DNA from: an uncultured Lachnospiraceae bacterium | GTDB taxonomy: Bacteria > Bacillota > Clostridia > Lachnospirales > Lachnospiraceae | NCBI GenBank assembly: GCA_910577675.1 | Contig: CAJTOR010000003.1 | Coordinates: 32,077 to 96,076, forward strand | Length of the DNA stretch: 64,000 bases | Reading direction: 5' to 3' | Part shown: one piece after another, positions 51,744 to 60,376 of the stretch | How the letters are laid out: the number at the start of each line of letters is the position of its first letter | How positions within the stretch are numbered: the stretch's first letter is position 1 | Translations under genes and position numbers: made by a program | The notes under the pieces: model-generated | What the model was told of the DNA's origin: nothing | Seen by the model: the letters and a program-made list of their open reading frames with translations, nothing else | Databases searched by the model: none

Positions 51744-52568
51744 ATGGATTGCAGCTTGCCGGTCGGTGTGTTTGATTCCGGTGTCGGGGGTCTGACTGTG
51801 GTAAAGGAGATTATGGGAAGGCTTCCGGGGGAGCATATCTTATATTTTGGTGATACGGCGCGTGTGCCTTACGGGAGTAAATCAAAGGAAACGGTTACGG
51901 AATATTCCAGGCAGATCATGCGGTTTTTACTTTCGCAGGGGGTCAAAGTGGTGGTGGTTGCGTGCAACACAGCTTCGGCGCTTGCGATTGACTCGATGCG
52001 CAGGGAATTTGATGTGCCGATTCTTGATGTGGTGAATCCCGGCGCGCAGGCGGCGGCGGGGGCGACGAAAAACGGGAGTATCGGTGTGATCGGGACGGAG
52101 GGCACTATCCGCAGTGGAATGTACAGCAAATTCCTCTACAGGCTTAATCCGGATTTGAATGTTTACAGCAAGGCATGCCCGCTCTTTGTGCCGCTTGTGG
52201 AGGAGGGATGGATATACGATTCTGTGACGAAGGAAGTCGCAAGACGTTATCTTGAAGAGTTCCAGGGCAAGGGCGTGGATACGATTGTGCTTGGCTGCAC
52301 ACATTACCCGCTGCTGCGCAATCTTTTAAAGGATGTGGTGCGGGAAGTTTTGGGCGAGGGAGTAACACTTGTCAATCCGGCGGTGGAAACGGCGAGGGAT
52401 CTTAAAAAACTGCTCTCGGAAAAGGAGCTGCTTTCCGGCGGTCAGGAGCTGCCGGAGCACACTTTCTATGTGAGTGACGGCGCGGAGAAGTTCCGCTCTT
52501 TTGCCAATTCCATCCTGCCGTGCAGTGTGATTGAAACAAAAGATGTGGCAATTAAGACATTTGAATGA
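51744..52568 (+). CDS. murI: Glutamate racemase
   Basis: Produces D-glutamate for peptidoglycan. 274 residues. The family start is VGVFDSGVGGLTV, the first catalytic Cys is in VVACNTASAL and the second in VLGCTHYPLL. RBS gggagga. It is co-directional with ddl and with the DUF1934 gene 17 bp downstream. Confidence 0.97.
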   Translation: MDCSLPVGVFDSGVGGLTVVKEIMGRLPGEHILYFGDTARVPYGSKSKETVTEYSRQIMRFLLSQGVKVVVVACNTASALAIDSMRREFDVPILDVVNPGAQAAAGATKNGSIGVIGTEGTIRSGMYSKFLYRLNPDLNVYSKACPLFVPLVEEGWIYDSVTKEVARRYLEEFQGKGVDTIVLGCTHYPLLRNLLKDVVREVLGEGVTLVNPAVETARDLKKLLSEKELLSGGQELPEHTFYVSDGAEKFRSFANSILPCSVIETKDVAIKTFE

Positions 52569-52585
52569 AAGCATGAGGCGGGAAA

Positions 52586-53035
52586 ATGACAAAGGACGTT
52601 TTGATAACTGTTTCAGGGTTGCAGTTTGAAACAGAGGAGGATGAGGCGGTGGAGGTAATCAGCCGCGGGGAATATTATTTCCGGAACGGAAAGCATTTCC
52701 TTGTTTACGACGAACCGATGGGCGATGCCGATGAAAACTCGAAATGCGTAATCAAGATTTCGAAGGAGGCAGTCGAGGTCAACAAAAAGGGGGCGGTTAA
52801 CGTCCATATGCTATTTGAAAAAGATGTTTCCAATATGACTTACTATACTACGCCGGTCGGGGATATGCTGATTGAAATTACAACACATGGGATTGTGTGG
52901 AAGGAGGAGGAAGATTCGATATATCTGAAATTGACTTACGCCCTTGATATGAATTATCAGCATATCTCGGAATGTGAACTGACAATCAGGGTGGATGCGG
53001 TAAAGGATCAGGAGAGAAAAGGGGAGTTTACATGA
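52586..53035 (+). CDS. DUF1934 family protein (YwiB-like)
   Basis: A 149-residue beta-barrel (lipocalin-like) protein of the DUF1934 family: VLITVSGLQFETEEDEAVEVIS at the start (partly shown) and YYTTPVGDMLIEITT with LKLTYALDMN later. The function is unknown in the family. It follows murI by 17 bp and overlaps the MoxR gene by 4 bases (ATGA), so it is translated with it. Confidence 0.85.
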   Translation: MTKDVLITVSGLQFETEEDEAVEVISRGEYYFRNGKHFLVYDEPMGDADENSKCVIKISKEAVEVNKKGAVNVHMLFEKDVSNMTYYTTPVGDMLIEITTHGIVWKEEEDSIYLKLTYALDMNYQHISECELTIRVDAVKDQERKGEFT

Positions 53036-54090
53036 ATTTAACTTATTCCGTAACCCAGGAAGAACTGCTCGATGTGTTGTTGAATGTTGCCCCGACCAGA
53101 CCAGTATTTATCTGGGGAGCCCCGGGGATTGGAAAGTCCGCTCTTGTGGAAAAATTTTCAGGCGAGGTGGGTCTGCCCTGCGTTTCCCTGCTAGGCAGCC
53201 AGCTTGCCCCTGAGGATATTATCGGAATCCCCCAGATTAGGGGGGATACCTCCGAGTTTCTCCCGCCGAAAATGATTGCGAGGAAGGAGCCTTATGTGCT
53301 TTTCTTAGACGAGCTAAACGCTTGTTCCCAGGAGGTGCAAAAGGCATTTTACAGCCTGATTCACGAGCGGCGCATAGGTGAGTACTGTCTGCCTGCGGGA
53401 AGTATTGTGATCGGTGCGGGAAACCGTTCGCAGGACGGCGCAATTGTTAAAACCATGTCCTCCGCCTTAATCAACCGCATGTTCCATGTGCAGATGAGGG
53501 TGGATGCCTCACAGTGGCTGGCGTGGGCATATGAAAACAGCGTGCATCCCTGGATTACGGATTATATTTCACAGCGGCCGGATCATTTGTTTTCGGAGCC
53601 GCCAAAGAATGAGGAACCCTATTCCACACCGCGCTCCTGGCATATGCTTAGCGACGCGCTTTCGGAGTACGGGGCGGGGGAAAAAGAACTTTCCGAAAAT
53701 ACCCTGCGCGTGCTTGCCTACGGATGTATCAGTGCAAAGCACGCGGGTATGTTCCTCGCATTTACCAAGCAGCTTGGCAACAAGTATCTTCTTTCGGATA
53801 TCTTAAAAGGGGATGCGAAATGGCCGTCGAAAGAACAGGACCGCGATGTTCTCTATTTTGTTGCACAGTCATTTCGGACAAGGCTTTTGCACGACCTTCC
53901 GGAAAATAAACAGAATATGAATAAGGATGCACAGTATCTGGCACACCGTGCGAAAGCCCTGATTAAGGAACTCTCGCAGATTAATTTTGAGATTGCGCAG
54001 ATGGTGGTATCCGCGGATGAGGGGAAGGTGCTTCCGGATTGGTTTATGCTTGAGATTGTCAGGGACTTGCCGAGACTTGGCGCAGTGTGA
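53032..54090 (+). CDS. MoxR-type AAA+ ATPase
   Basis: A 352-residue AAA+ protein with Walker A GAPGIGKSA, Walker B VLFLDELNA, sensor 1 in GAGNRSQDG, and the Arg finger region ALINRMFHV. It belongs to the AAA_5/MoxR group, whose members act with VWA-domain proteins in maturing or remodelling complexes (RavA-ViaA, CoxD-CoxE type). A VWA/metallopeptidase-like gene follows 53 bp downstream, completing the pair. The substrate is unknown. Confidence 0.9.
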   Translation: MNLTYSVTQEELLDVLLNVAPTRPVFIWGAPGIGKSALVEKFSGEVGLPCVSLLGSQLAPEDIIGIPQIRGDTSEFLPPKMIARKEPYVLFLDELNACSQEVQKAFYSLIHERRIGEYCLPAGSIVIGAGNRSQDGAIVKTMSSALINRMFHVQMRVDASQWLAWAYENSVHPWITDYISQRPDHLFSEPPKNEEPYSTPRSWHMLSDALSEYGAGEKELSENTLRVLAYGCISAKHAGMFLAFTKQLGNKYLLSDILKGDAKWPSKEQDRDVLYFVAQSFRTRLLHDLPENKQNMNKDAQYLAHRAKALIKELSQINFEIAQMVVSADEGKVLPDWFMLEIVRDLPRLGAV

Positions 54091-54142
54091 GGGCGGGCTA
54101 TGTAAATGGTTTGCTTAACCCTGCGGGGGTATGGGGGAGGGT

Positions 54143-56029
54143 ATGGCGAAAAAAAATAAAGCTTTAAATATATCGGCGGGGGAGCAGCGCCTTAACCTAG
54201 GGTATTCCCTGTTAAGGAAGAATGCTCTTTTTTCGAAGCTTACCGGCTACATCCATGTATCCGGCGCAAAGGATATGGGTAAGGACAGCGCCATTGTGTG
54301 CGGGGACGGTTCCATTTATGTGAACAGGGATGCACTCTTAACCCCGGAGCAGTGGGCGTATACGATTGCCCACTGCAAGCTTCACCTCGCTTTCGGGCAT
54401 TTTGATGCGGACAGGATGCCTGGGTACGAGAAGGCGGGGGAGGATGGCGCTTGCCTTTGGGTAGTTTCCTGCAACCGGATGATCTGGAATATGGCTTGCG
54501 ATATCTATATCAGCAAGTTCCTGCGCGACATCAAATTTGGTTCCCCGACCTGCGGGAACCCGGCGGACTTTTTTTCGGGGAATCTTGCGGATGAGAGAAA
54601 GATTTACCAGTATCTGATGGAGCATGGAAATACAGAGGACAATAAATCTGTTTGCGGCAGCACAGCCTCCTATGCCAGTTTCGGGACTGCAGGGGGAATG
54701 GATATGCGGGGGCTTGAACAGCCCAGGGTCTATGACGCGAAAAGGAACCAGAAAAATGAGTTTGTAACAAATTTTGCATATGCGCTGGCGTACTCGGTTT
54801 CTAATGTTGTAAGTGAGGCGGGGGGACATGGGGCAACAGACGCGCGCACACAGACTAAGTCGGAGAAGGCGGCGCAGTGGTTTATCAGCCATTACCCGCT
54901 GCTTGGAGGTCTTGCGTCGGGCTTTAAGGTGATTGAGGATTACAGCTTGTGCAACAGGGAAGAGATATCTGTTGCGGCGGTGAATGTTGCGGCGGGGGAA
55001 ATCTATGTTAATCCTGCAGCAGGGCTTGACTTCGAGGAATTGAAATTTGTGCTTGCCCATGAGTTTTTACATGCCGGGCTGATGCACCATGAACGCTTAA
55101 AAGGGCGCGACCCGTACCTCTTTAATGTAGCATGTGATTATGTGGTTAACGGCTGGCTTTGTGAGATGGGGATTGGGAAGATGCCGGATCGGGGGCTCTT
55201 CGATGAATCGCTTACCGGTGTTTCCGCAGAAAGCCTCTATGACCGTATCATAAATGATTTGCGAAAATTTTCGAAAATGGATACATTCAGGGGATATGGG
55301 AAGGGGGATGTGATAGCGGGCGGTAAGAGGAATCCCGGCGGGGCTTCAAACTCTTTTCCGGCTTCGCTTGATGACTTTTACCGGAGCGCCTTGCAGAGTG
55401 GGCTCGAGTACCATATGGAAGCGGGGCGAGGGTATCTTCCCGCAGGGCTGATCGAGGAGATCAGGGCACTTTCGATGCCGCCGATCCCGTGGGATGTGCA
55501 GCTTGGAAACTGGTTTGACGAGTTTTTTGCCCCGCTTGCAAGACACTGTACTTATGCACGCCCAAGCCGCAGGCAGGGCAGCACCCCGGATATCCCAAGA
55601 CCAAGTTATGTCCGCGCTGATATAAATGGGTACAGCCGGACGTTCGGCGTGGTAATCGATACTTCCGGCTCGATGGATGGGAGGCTTTTGGGGTTTGCGC
55701 TCGGCGCGGTGGCAAGCTATGCCGAGGCGAAAGAAGTCCCGTATGCGCGCGTAGTTTTCTGCGACGCGGCGGCTTATGATGCGGGGTATCTGTCACCGGA
55801 GGAGATTGCGGGGCGCGTGCAGGTGAAGGGCGGGGGCGGGACAGTACTCCAGCCGGGCGTGGATTTGCTTGAGGCGGCAGAAAATTTCCCAAAGGATGGT
55901 CCCATTCTTATTATAACGGACGGATATGTGGAGGAGAAAATAAAGATAAGGCGTGAACATGCGTTTTTGGTGCCGCGGGGGAGAAGGCTGCCGTTCGCGC
56001 CGCGGGGAAAAGTATTTTACTTTGAGTAA
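54143..56029 (+). CDS. VWA-domain protein with DUF2201 metallopeptidase-like region
   Basis: A 628-residue partner of the MoxR ATPase. The N-terminal DUF2201-like region has an AHCKLHLAFGH stretch, where the zinc Glu of the first motif is not kept, and a proper HEFLHAGLMHH motif near residue 306. The C-terminal VWA domain (about 490-628) has a full MIDAS start, DTSGSMDG. It is soluble, with no signal peptide. I placed the start at 54143 behind gggggagg; ATG 54131 is possible. MoxR-VWA pairs work as chaperone-like machines; the extra peptidase-like domain suggests a protein target, unproven. Confidence 0.87.
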   Translation: MAKKNKALNISAGEQRLNLGYSLLRKNALFSKLTGYIHVSGAKDMGKDSAIVCGDGSIYVNRDALLTPEQWAYTIAHCKLHLAFGHFDADRMPGYEKAGEDGACLWVVSCNRMIWNMACDIYISKFLRDIKFGSPTCGNPADFFSGNLADERKIYQYLMEHGNTEDNKSVCGSTASYASFGTAGGMDMRGLEQPRVYDAKRNQKNEFVTNFAYALAYSVSNVVSEAGGHGATDARTQTKSEKAAQWFISHYPLLGGLASGFKVIEDYSLCNREEISVAAVNVAAGEIYVNPAAGLDFEELKFVLAHEFLHAGLMHHERLKGRDPYLFNVACDYVVNGWLCEMGIGKMPDRGLFDESLTGVSAESLYDRIINDLRKFSKMDTFRGYGKGDVIAGGKRNPGGASNSFPASLDDFYRSALQSGLEYHMEAGRGYLPAGLIEEIRALSMPPIPWDVQLGNWFDEFFAPLARHCTYARPSRRQGSTPDIPRPSYVRADINGYSRTFGVVIDTSGSMDGRLLGFALGAVASYAEAKEVPYARVVFCDAAAYDAGYLSPEEIAGRVQVKGGGGTVLQPGVDLLEAAENFPKDGPILIITDGYVEEKIKIRREHAFLVPRGRRLPFAPRGKVFYFE

Positions 56030-56043
56030 TACGGCAGAAAAAA

Positions 56044-56088
56044 GCATCGCAAGCCCGGAGATATAAGGGAACTTGCGATGCCTTTTTT
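56044..56088 (+). terminator. Terminator of the murI-MoxR-VWA transcript
   Basis: GCATCGCAAG (56044-56053) pairs with CTTGCGATGC (56072-56081), then CTTTTTT. Confidence 0.92.
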
Positions 56089-56593
56089 AATTTTTCTTTT
56101 TGGTTTTCTTTTCCTGGTCGGATTCTTTATTTGTCTGTTCCGCCTTTTTTTGCAGTTTGGCGCGCATGCGCTTTAGTAAACCCTGTTTTTCCGGTTTTTG
56201 TTCAAGTCCGCCGCGCAATCCTTTCACATCCATAATATAGATGCCGTTCATCACGGCTTTTACTTCCTTTTTGACCGGGATAAGGTCGAAAATCTTCTCG
56301 TCGCACATCAGGTTCGTGACCTTAGGACCTATTTTTGCCTTGACCACCGGAACCTTTGCCCCGCGAAGAGCCCTTGGTGTCTGGTCAATCACAAGCTGCG
56401 GAAAACCGGCTTCCTTCAGCTTCATCCTTTTTTTGTCGATAACCAGGATGGAATATGTCTGCGCCCCGGCGCGAATCTGTTCCTGGGACGCTTCTGATTT
56501 TTTTTGCAGCTTATTCGCGTAAATTGCAAGCGCAATAAATGCCACGAGTAAAACAGCAAGAATGATAAGTACCACGATTGCCCATACCGGCAT
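56087..56593 (-). CDS. Single-pass membrane protein with basic tail, unknown function
   Basis: A 168-residue protein with an N-terminal membrane segment (about residues 4-26), a short helical stretch, a compact middle domain (about 45-125; ILVIDKKRMKLKEAGFPQLV, then VPVVKAKIGPKVTNL) and a very basic, Lys-rich C-terminus. The ATG at 56593 follows aaggagg; an upstream in-frame start at 56659 lacks an RBS. The family is seen as uncharacterised in Firmicutes; I cannot assign a role. Confidence 0.75.
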   Translation of the reverse strand: MPVWAIVVLIILAVLLVAFIALAIYANKLQKKSEASQEQIRAGAQTYSILVIDKKRMKLKEAGFPQLVIDQTPRALRGAKVPVVKAKIGPKVTNLMCDEKIFDLIPVKKEVKAVMNGIYIMDVKGLRGGLEQKPEKQGLLKRMRAKLQKKAEQTNKESDQEKKTKKKN

Positions 56594-56722
56594 GATAAGC
56601 CTCCTTCTTTGCATCCTGTACTTTTTGTACGGCGCGTAGTTTTTTTGTTCAAGCCACAACAGCTAAATTGTATCATATATTTGGAAAAATGCAACTGTTT
56701 TTGTGAAAGAAAAGGTGAACGA

Positions 56723-56730
56723 AAACGTTT
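56723..56730. promoter_or_regulatory. Possible LacI-family operator
   Basis: AAACGTTT, with flanking gaaaACGTTTaac, is a palindrome of the LacI/CcpA core type placed 4 bp upstream of the -35 box of the glycosidase gene. The motif is short; support is its location before a carbohydrate-active gene. Confidence 0.3.
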
Positions 56731-56733
56731 AAC

Positions 56734-56762
56734 TTGCATTTTCATCCCGGTTTTGATATGAT
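56734..56762 (+). promoter_or_regulatory. Sigma-A promoter of the GH26-like gene
   Basis: TTGCAT (56734-56739), 17-bp spacer, TATGAT (56757-56762). This gives a leader of about 235 bases before the start at 57005. Confidence 0.7.
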
Positions 56763-56795
56763 GGGGACAGGTCTTAGCGGAGGGGGAGGCAGGTC

Positions 56796-56861
56796 ATGAA
56801 AGCTTTTGCTGCCGCGGACGGATGGAAACAAAATGCTATAAGATCGGAGGTTATACTGTGA
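56796..56861 (+). CDS. Possible 21-codon leader peptide
   Basis: A short reading frame, MKAFAAADGWKQNAIRSEVI plus one Leu, begins behind a strong RBS-like run (gcggagggggagg at 56777-56789). It ends at a TGA (56859-56861) that lies inside the left arm of the first leader hairpin. A ribosome finishing here would melt that hairpin. There is no run of one amino acid to suggest classical attenuation. Whether it is translated is unknown. Confidence 0.4.
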   Translation: MKAFAAADGWKQNAIRSEVIL

Positions 56862-57000
56862 AAAATCAGTTTGATAACTGATTTTTCACAGGGCTATTTG
56901 TGCCGAGAACGTCACAAATAAGCCTTGATCCGACAAGAGAAACTGCATTCACTGCTTTCTCTTGCGGTACCTCGAACGTAAACGTTCTCGGAATGGAGGA
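56857..57000 (+). promoter_or_regulatory. Structured 5' leader, candidate cis-regulatory RNA
   Basis: P1 is a 15-bp perfect hairpin (56857-56871 with 56876-56890). P2 pairs TATTTGTG (56895-56902) with CACAAATA (56913-56920), extended by GGC/GCC, leaving the 10-nt loop CCGAGAACGT (56903-56912). P3 pairs CAAGAGAAA (56934-56942) with TTTCTCTTG (56956-56964). ACGTTCTCGG (56982-56991) is exactly complementary to the whole P2 loop and ends three bases before the RBS (ggagg, 56995-56999). Its core can alternatively pair locally with GAACG (56974-56978). These mutually exclusive pairings next to the RBS suggest a translational switch. It matches no riboswitch class I can recall. Confidence 0.6.
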
Positions 57001-57004
57001 TTTT

Positions 57005-58441
57005 ATGGGTGATGAATTAAAGGCGTTTTCCCTGCATATGGGAAGGGCGAAATGCGCGGTGGATCTGGGGGATGGTTCGGAGCGCGGCGAGTATGTAAAC
57101 CAGGACTATATTTTGCAGGTGCTTGGGAGGCCGCACCGCTCAATCAGCCTGATGTACTGCTATTATCCTCTTGATGAGGGATGGCCGGGGCGTGCGAGTG
57201 TGGTGCACAAAAACCCGGATGTGTCGTTTGCGTGGGATTACCCGTATGACGATTATTTTACATATAAGGGCGGTTTAAATGGAAACACCGAAGGCGAGCC
57301 GTTTAACTTTATGCGCGATGTGCGAAGGCACGGGCAGGATGTCACATTGACGCTGACCATCGACCCGCATGTTAATGAGGAACATCTTATTGCGATCGCG
57401 AAGGATTTAAAGCCGTTTGGCCGCATGATGTTAAGGATTAACCACGAGTGCACCGGGAACTGGTTCAGTTTTACAAAGCGCAGCAGCTATAAGGAAATCG
57501 GGGAATTTTACAGCCGCTTCTGCAAAGTATTAAAGGAGCATGCCCCGAATGTGCAGACGATTTTATGCACGGGCGGCGTGGATGCGGGCAAAACGGAAAT
57601 TGAGATGGAGGATTGTTTTGCTCAGGCGGTGCGCGATGCGGATATGTGGTCGATTGACAAGTATTTTGCACTTCACTGGGGCTGGCCTTACGATGTGGCG
57701 GAGCGCGGCGGGAAATCGCACAGCCGCGGTGATATCGGGGATATCTATGAGTATACAAAGCGCACGTTTTTAAGGTTTAAGGAGCTAAACAGCGGGGTGG
57801 CAAAGCCGATGATGATGAGCGAACTTAACGCGGACGGCGATGTAACCGGACCATATGACCAGGTGAAGATGGTAAAGGAGTTCTGCGAACTGATAAAAAG
57901 AGAGAATGCGGATTGGTTTACAAATTTTTCCATGTACCAGTTCCGCGACCGCGGCAGGTTAGGTCTTGAGATTGAGGATCCTAATAACCAGGAGGTCGGT
58001 ATTGCACAGCCTCTGCTTTCAGCATACAGGGATATTATCCACGAGGATTATTTTAGTCCGCAAATGACGGTTAAGGAGGAGGTTTCCCTTCCGGCTAAAC
58101 TGCGCTGGGGCGGTGCGGAGGATGCAGATGGGCTTGCCATCCCGGTACATTTTGAGGGCAACCCGCATTTTTGTGAACTTTACTTTGAGGAGGAACTAAA
58201 CCTGATGATCGAGATAAACGGCAGATGGTTTTATAAATCCCCTGCGGTGAAAGTGGTGGATCTGATGGGGGCGTTCTTTGAAAAGCCACTTGTCGGTCCG
58301 GCTGATTTAACCATTAAGATTTTTGCACCGCCGGCAAGCGGGGAGAATGATCTTGATCAGAAGGATGGTCTGCTCAATGTTTATACTGTGATTAACAAGC
58401 TGCCAAAGCTTAGGGTGAGGTTTGAACCGGTAGAAGTGTGA
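57005..58441 (+). CDS. GH26-like glycoside hydrolase (putative)
   Basis: A 478-residue protein with a TIM-barrel-like region (about 25-360) reminiscent of GH26 mannanases. The acid/base Glu may be in MLRINHECTGNWFSF and the nucleophile in MMMSELNADG; ALHWGWPYD and FTNFSMYQFRDRG also fit. A beta-rich C-terminal domain (about 370-478) follows. No signal peptide is visible, so the substrate would be intracellular oligosaccharide. The start at 57005 has ggagg at ideal spacing; a longer GTG start at 56900 would run through the structured leader and is rejected. Family assignment is tentative. Confidence 0.65.
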   Translation: MGDELKAFSLHMGRAKCAVDLGDGSERGEYVNQDYILQVLGRPHRSISLMYCYYPLDEGWPGRASVVHKNPDVSFAWDYPYDDYFTYKGGLNGNTEGEPFNFMRDVRRHGQDVTLTLTIDPHVNEEHLIAIAKDLKPFGRMMLRINHECTGNWFSFTKRSSYKEIGEFYSRFCKVLKEHAPNVQTILCTGGVDAGKTEIEMEDCFAQAVRDADMWSIDKYFALHWGWPYDVAERGGKSHSRGDIGDIYEYTKRTFLRFKELNSGVAKPMMMSELNADGDVTGPYDQVKMVKEFCELIKRENADWFTNFSMYQFRDRGRLGLEIEDPNNQEVGIAQPLLSAYRDIIHEDYFSPQMTVKEEVSLPAKLRWGGAEDADGLAIPVHFEGNPHFCELYFEEELNLMIEINGRWFYKSPAVKVVDLMGAFFEKPLVGPADLTIKIFAPPASGENDLDQKDGLLNVYTVINKLPKLRVRFEPVEV

Positions 58442-58495
58442 AAACGGAACAAGCCGAAAGGTATGCTTAAGGTTTTTGGTGTGAGCTCGTTTTGT

Positions 58496-58515
58496 TGGCA
58501 GATTTAAATCTGCCA
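58496..58515. repeat. Perfect 20-bp palindrome followed by a shared 15-base motif
   Basis: TGGCAGATTTAAATCTGCCA is a perfect palindrome. Immediately after it comes GTAGGAAGCAATGGC, which is nearly the same as the sequence following the hairpins of the ctpA tandem repeat. Confidence 0.85.
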
Positions 58516-58540
58516 GTAGGAAGCAATGGCTGTTCCCAAA

Positions 58541-58570
58541 AAGGCGGTCACAGCATGACCGCCTTGGTGT
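58541..58570 (+). terminator. Terminator after the GH26-like gene
   Basis: AAGGCGGTCA (58541-58550) pairs with TGACCGCCTT (58556-58565); the T tract is poor (ggtgttt). Confidence 0.75.
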
Positions 58571-58639
58571 TTCATTAATATATAATGACAGGACTTTTCC
58601 TGTTATATTGTTGCTTTTATAGATTAAGTCCTGGCGGTT

Positions 58640-60145
58640 TTATTCCAGATATAATTTCGTATATTTTTCAGTCAGGTACTTCGTATAATATTCCGCATTC
58701 AGCGGTTCCCCGGTCATTGCAATTAATAACTCGTTCATGTTTTTGGTTGAGCCAAAGCAGTGGATATGTTCCCGCAGATATTCACGGATTGGCATCAGAT
58801 TGCCGTTTTCAAGGCATTCCTTTACATTGACCTCATTGTGCATGTAAGCGTAGATCTGCGCGGCAACAGCATTGCCAATCGCGTAGGAAGGGAAGTAGCC
58901 AAAAGCGCCGCCCGACCAGTGCACATCCTGTAAAACGCCCTCCGCGTCGTTTTTCGGGGCGATTCCCAGATACTCTTCGTATTTCTCGTTCCAGACGCGG
59001 GGGAGTTCATCAACGGAGATCAGGTCTTCCATCAGCATTTTTTCAATCTCGTACCGGATAATAATATGCAGCGGGTAAGTCAGCTCATCCGCCTCGGTGC
59101 GGACAGGTCCTGGTTCAGCTTTATTAATCCCGCGGATAAACTGGGAGAGCTCGATATCGGATAATGCTTCCGGGTAGGTATTTTGAAGCTTTTCGTAGAT
59201 TGGTTTCCAGAATGCCTCGCTGCGCCCAAGCACATTCTCATAGAAGCGGGACTGGGATTCGTGCACGCCCATTGAGGTGCCGCCGCCAACCGCCGTAAGA
59301 GTGAGCGCGTCATCCACCCCAAGTTCATAGAGCGCGTGTCCGCCCTCGTGGATTACGGAAAACATGGCACTCTCAAGATTGTTCTCATGGAAATGGTTTG
59401 TGATGCGCACATCATGATTGTGGAGGTTGGTGGTGAAAGGGTGCGCGCTCTCCGCCATAACGCCGCGCGCAAAATCAAAACCAATGTATTCAGCGAGGAA
59501 GCGGCAGAATTCCTTTTGTTTATCGATTGGGAATTTTTGGTAATTATATTCTTTGTCCACCGTGTCGTTGACCGCAACCACCTTTTTTAAGAGGGGGATT
59601 ACATCTTCCTTGATTTTCTCAAAGAAAATATCAAGCTCCCTGGTTAAAATTCCCTCCTCGTTTTCATCGAGCATTGCGTCGTACAGGCTTATCTCCGGTT
59701 TTTTGGTGTACGCTGCAAATTTTTTCTGGTAGGAAACAATCTCCTTTAATGTCGGTGCAAAAGCGGAAAAATCGTTGTCCTCCTTGGCTTTTGCCCATAT
59801 GGAGCCCGCTTTTGCGGTCAGTTCGCTAAATGCGCGGAACTCGTCCGCAGGAATTTTTTCCAGGCGCTTTAAATTTTTGGAAAGTTTTTTTACAATACAC
59901 TGCTCCATAATAGTTAAAGCATCGAATTCTTTTGGCATTGAAAGTGCTTCGAGCAGGGAGCGCACCTCGTCGTTGACAAGCGCGCGGTACGCTTCGGCGG
60001 ACAGTGTGCCAATAATTTTTGCAGTGTTTTCCATCGCCTCCTTTGGGGCGAGTGTCTCGTTGTCCCAGCCGTAGAGGGTCAGCGCGTTTTCAAGTGCAAA
60101 CCGCCGCTCAAGATGGGGGCGCAGCGTTTCAAACAGTTCACTCAT
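58640..60145 (-). CDS. M32 family metallocarboxypeptidase
   Basis: A 501-residue cytoplasmic carboxypeptidase (Taq/Pfu type) removing C-terminal residues with broad specificity. All family motifs are in order: HPF, DVRIT, the zinc motif HEGGH, HESQSRFYEN, VRTEADELTYPLH and GVLQDVHWSGGAFGYFPSY. Length is standard. The start follows agaggt. It is divergent from enolase and convergent with the glycosidase gene. Confidence 0.96.
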   Translation of the reverse strand: MSELFETLRPHLERRFALENALTLYGWDNETLAPKEAMENTAKIIGTLSAEAYRALVNDEVRSLLEALSMPKEFDALTIMEQCIVKKLSKNLKRLEKIPADEFRAFSELTAKAGSIWAKAKEDNDFSAFAPTLKEIVSYQKKFAAYTKKPEISLYDAMLDENEEGILTRELDIFFEKIKEDVIPLLKKVVAVNDTVDKEYNYQKFPIDKQKEFCRFLAEYIGFDFARGVMAESAHPFTTNLHNHDVRITNHFHENNLESAMFSVIHEGGHALYELGVDDALTLTAVGGGTSMGVHESQSRFYENVLGRSEAFWKPIYEKLQNTYPEALSDIELSQFIRGINKAEPGPVRTEADELTYPLHIIIRYEIEKMLMEDLISVDELPRVWNEKYEEYLGIAPKNDAEGVLQDVHWSGGAFGYFPSYAIGNAVAAQIYAYMHNEVNVKECLENGNLMPIREYLREHIHCFGSTKNMNELLIAMTGEPLNAEYYTKYLTEKYTKLYLE

Positions 60146-60290
60146 TTTATACCTCTTTCCGTGCGGACAGTGGGTCCGCCTTTGTTTTTTATCCGAAGCG
60201 CAATTTTTCAGCGTCCGGCATTCTTCTTTATTCGCATTTAGTATAGCATAATTTACGCAAATAATGCAATACTACAAAAGAAAGCGTTGG

Positions 60291-60316
60291 ATGGCAGCGG
60301 ATATTATCGCCGCCAT
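60291..60316. promoter_or_regulatory. Imperfect palindrome before eno
   Basis: ATGGCAGCG (60291-60299) pairs with CGCCGCCAT (60308-60316) with one mismatch, 60 bp before the enolase start. It could be an operator or a leader hairpin. Confidence 0.35.
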
Positions 60317-60376
60317 AGCTTGTGAGTACTATATCCAGGAAATTATAGAATGAAATGTTTTAGAATGGAGGCTATT

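Noticed and set aside
56900..57004. N-terminal extension of the GH26-like protein from a GTG at 56900.
   Set aside because: The extra 35 residues would be encoded by the paired leader segments and lack an RBS, while ATG 57005 has an ideal one.
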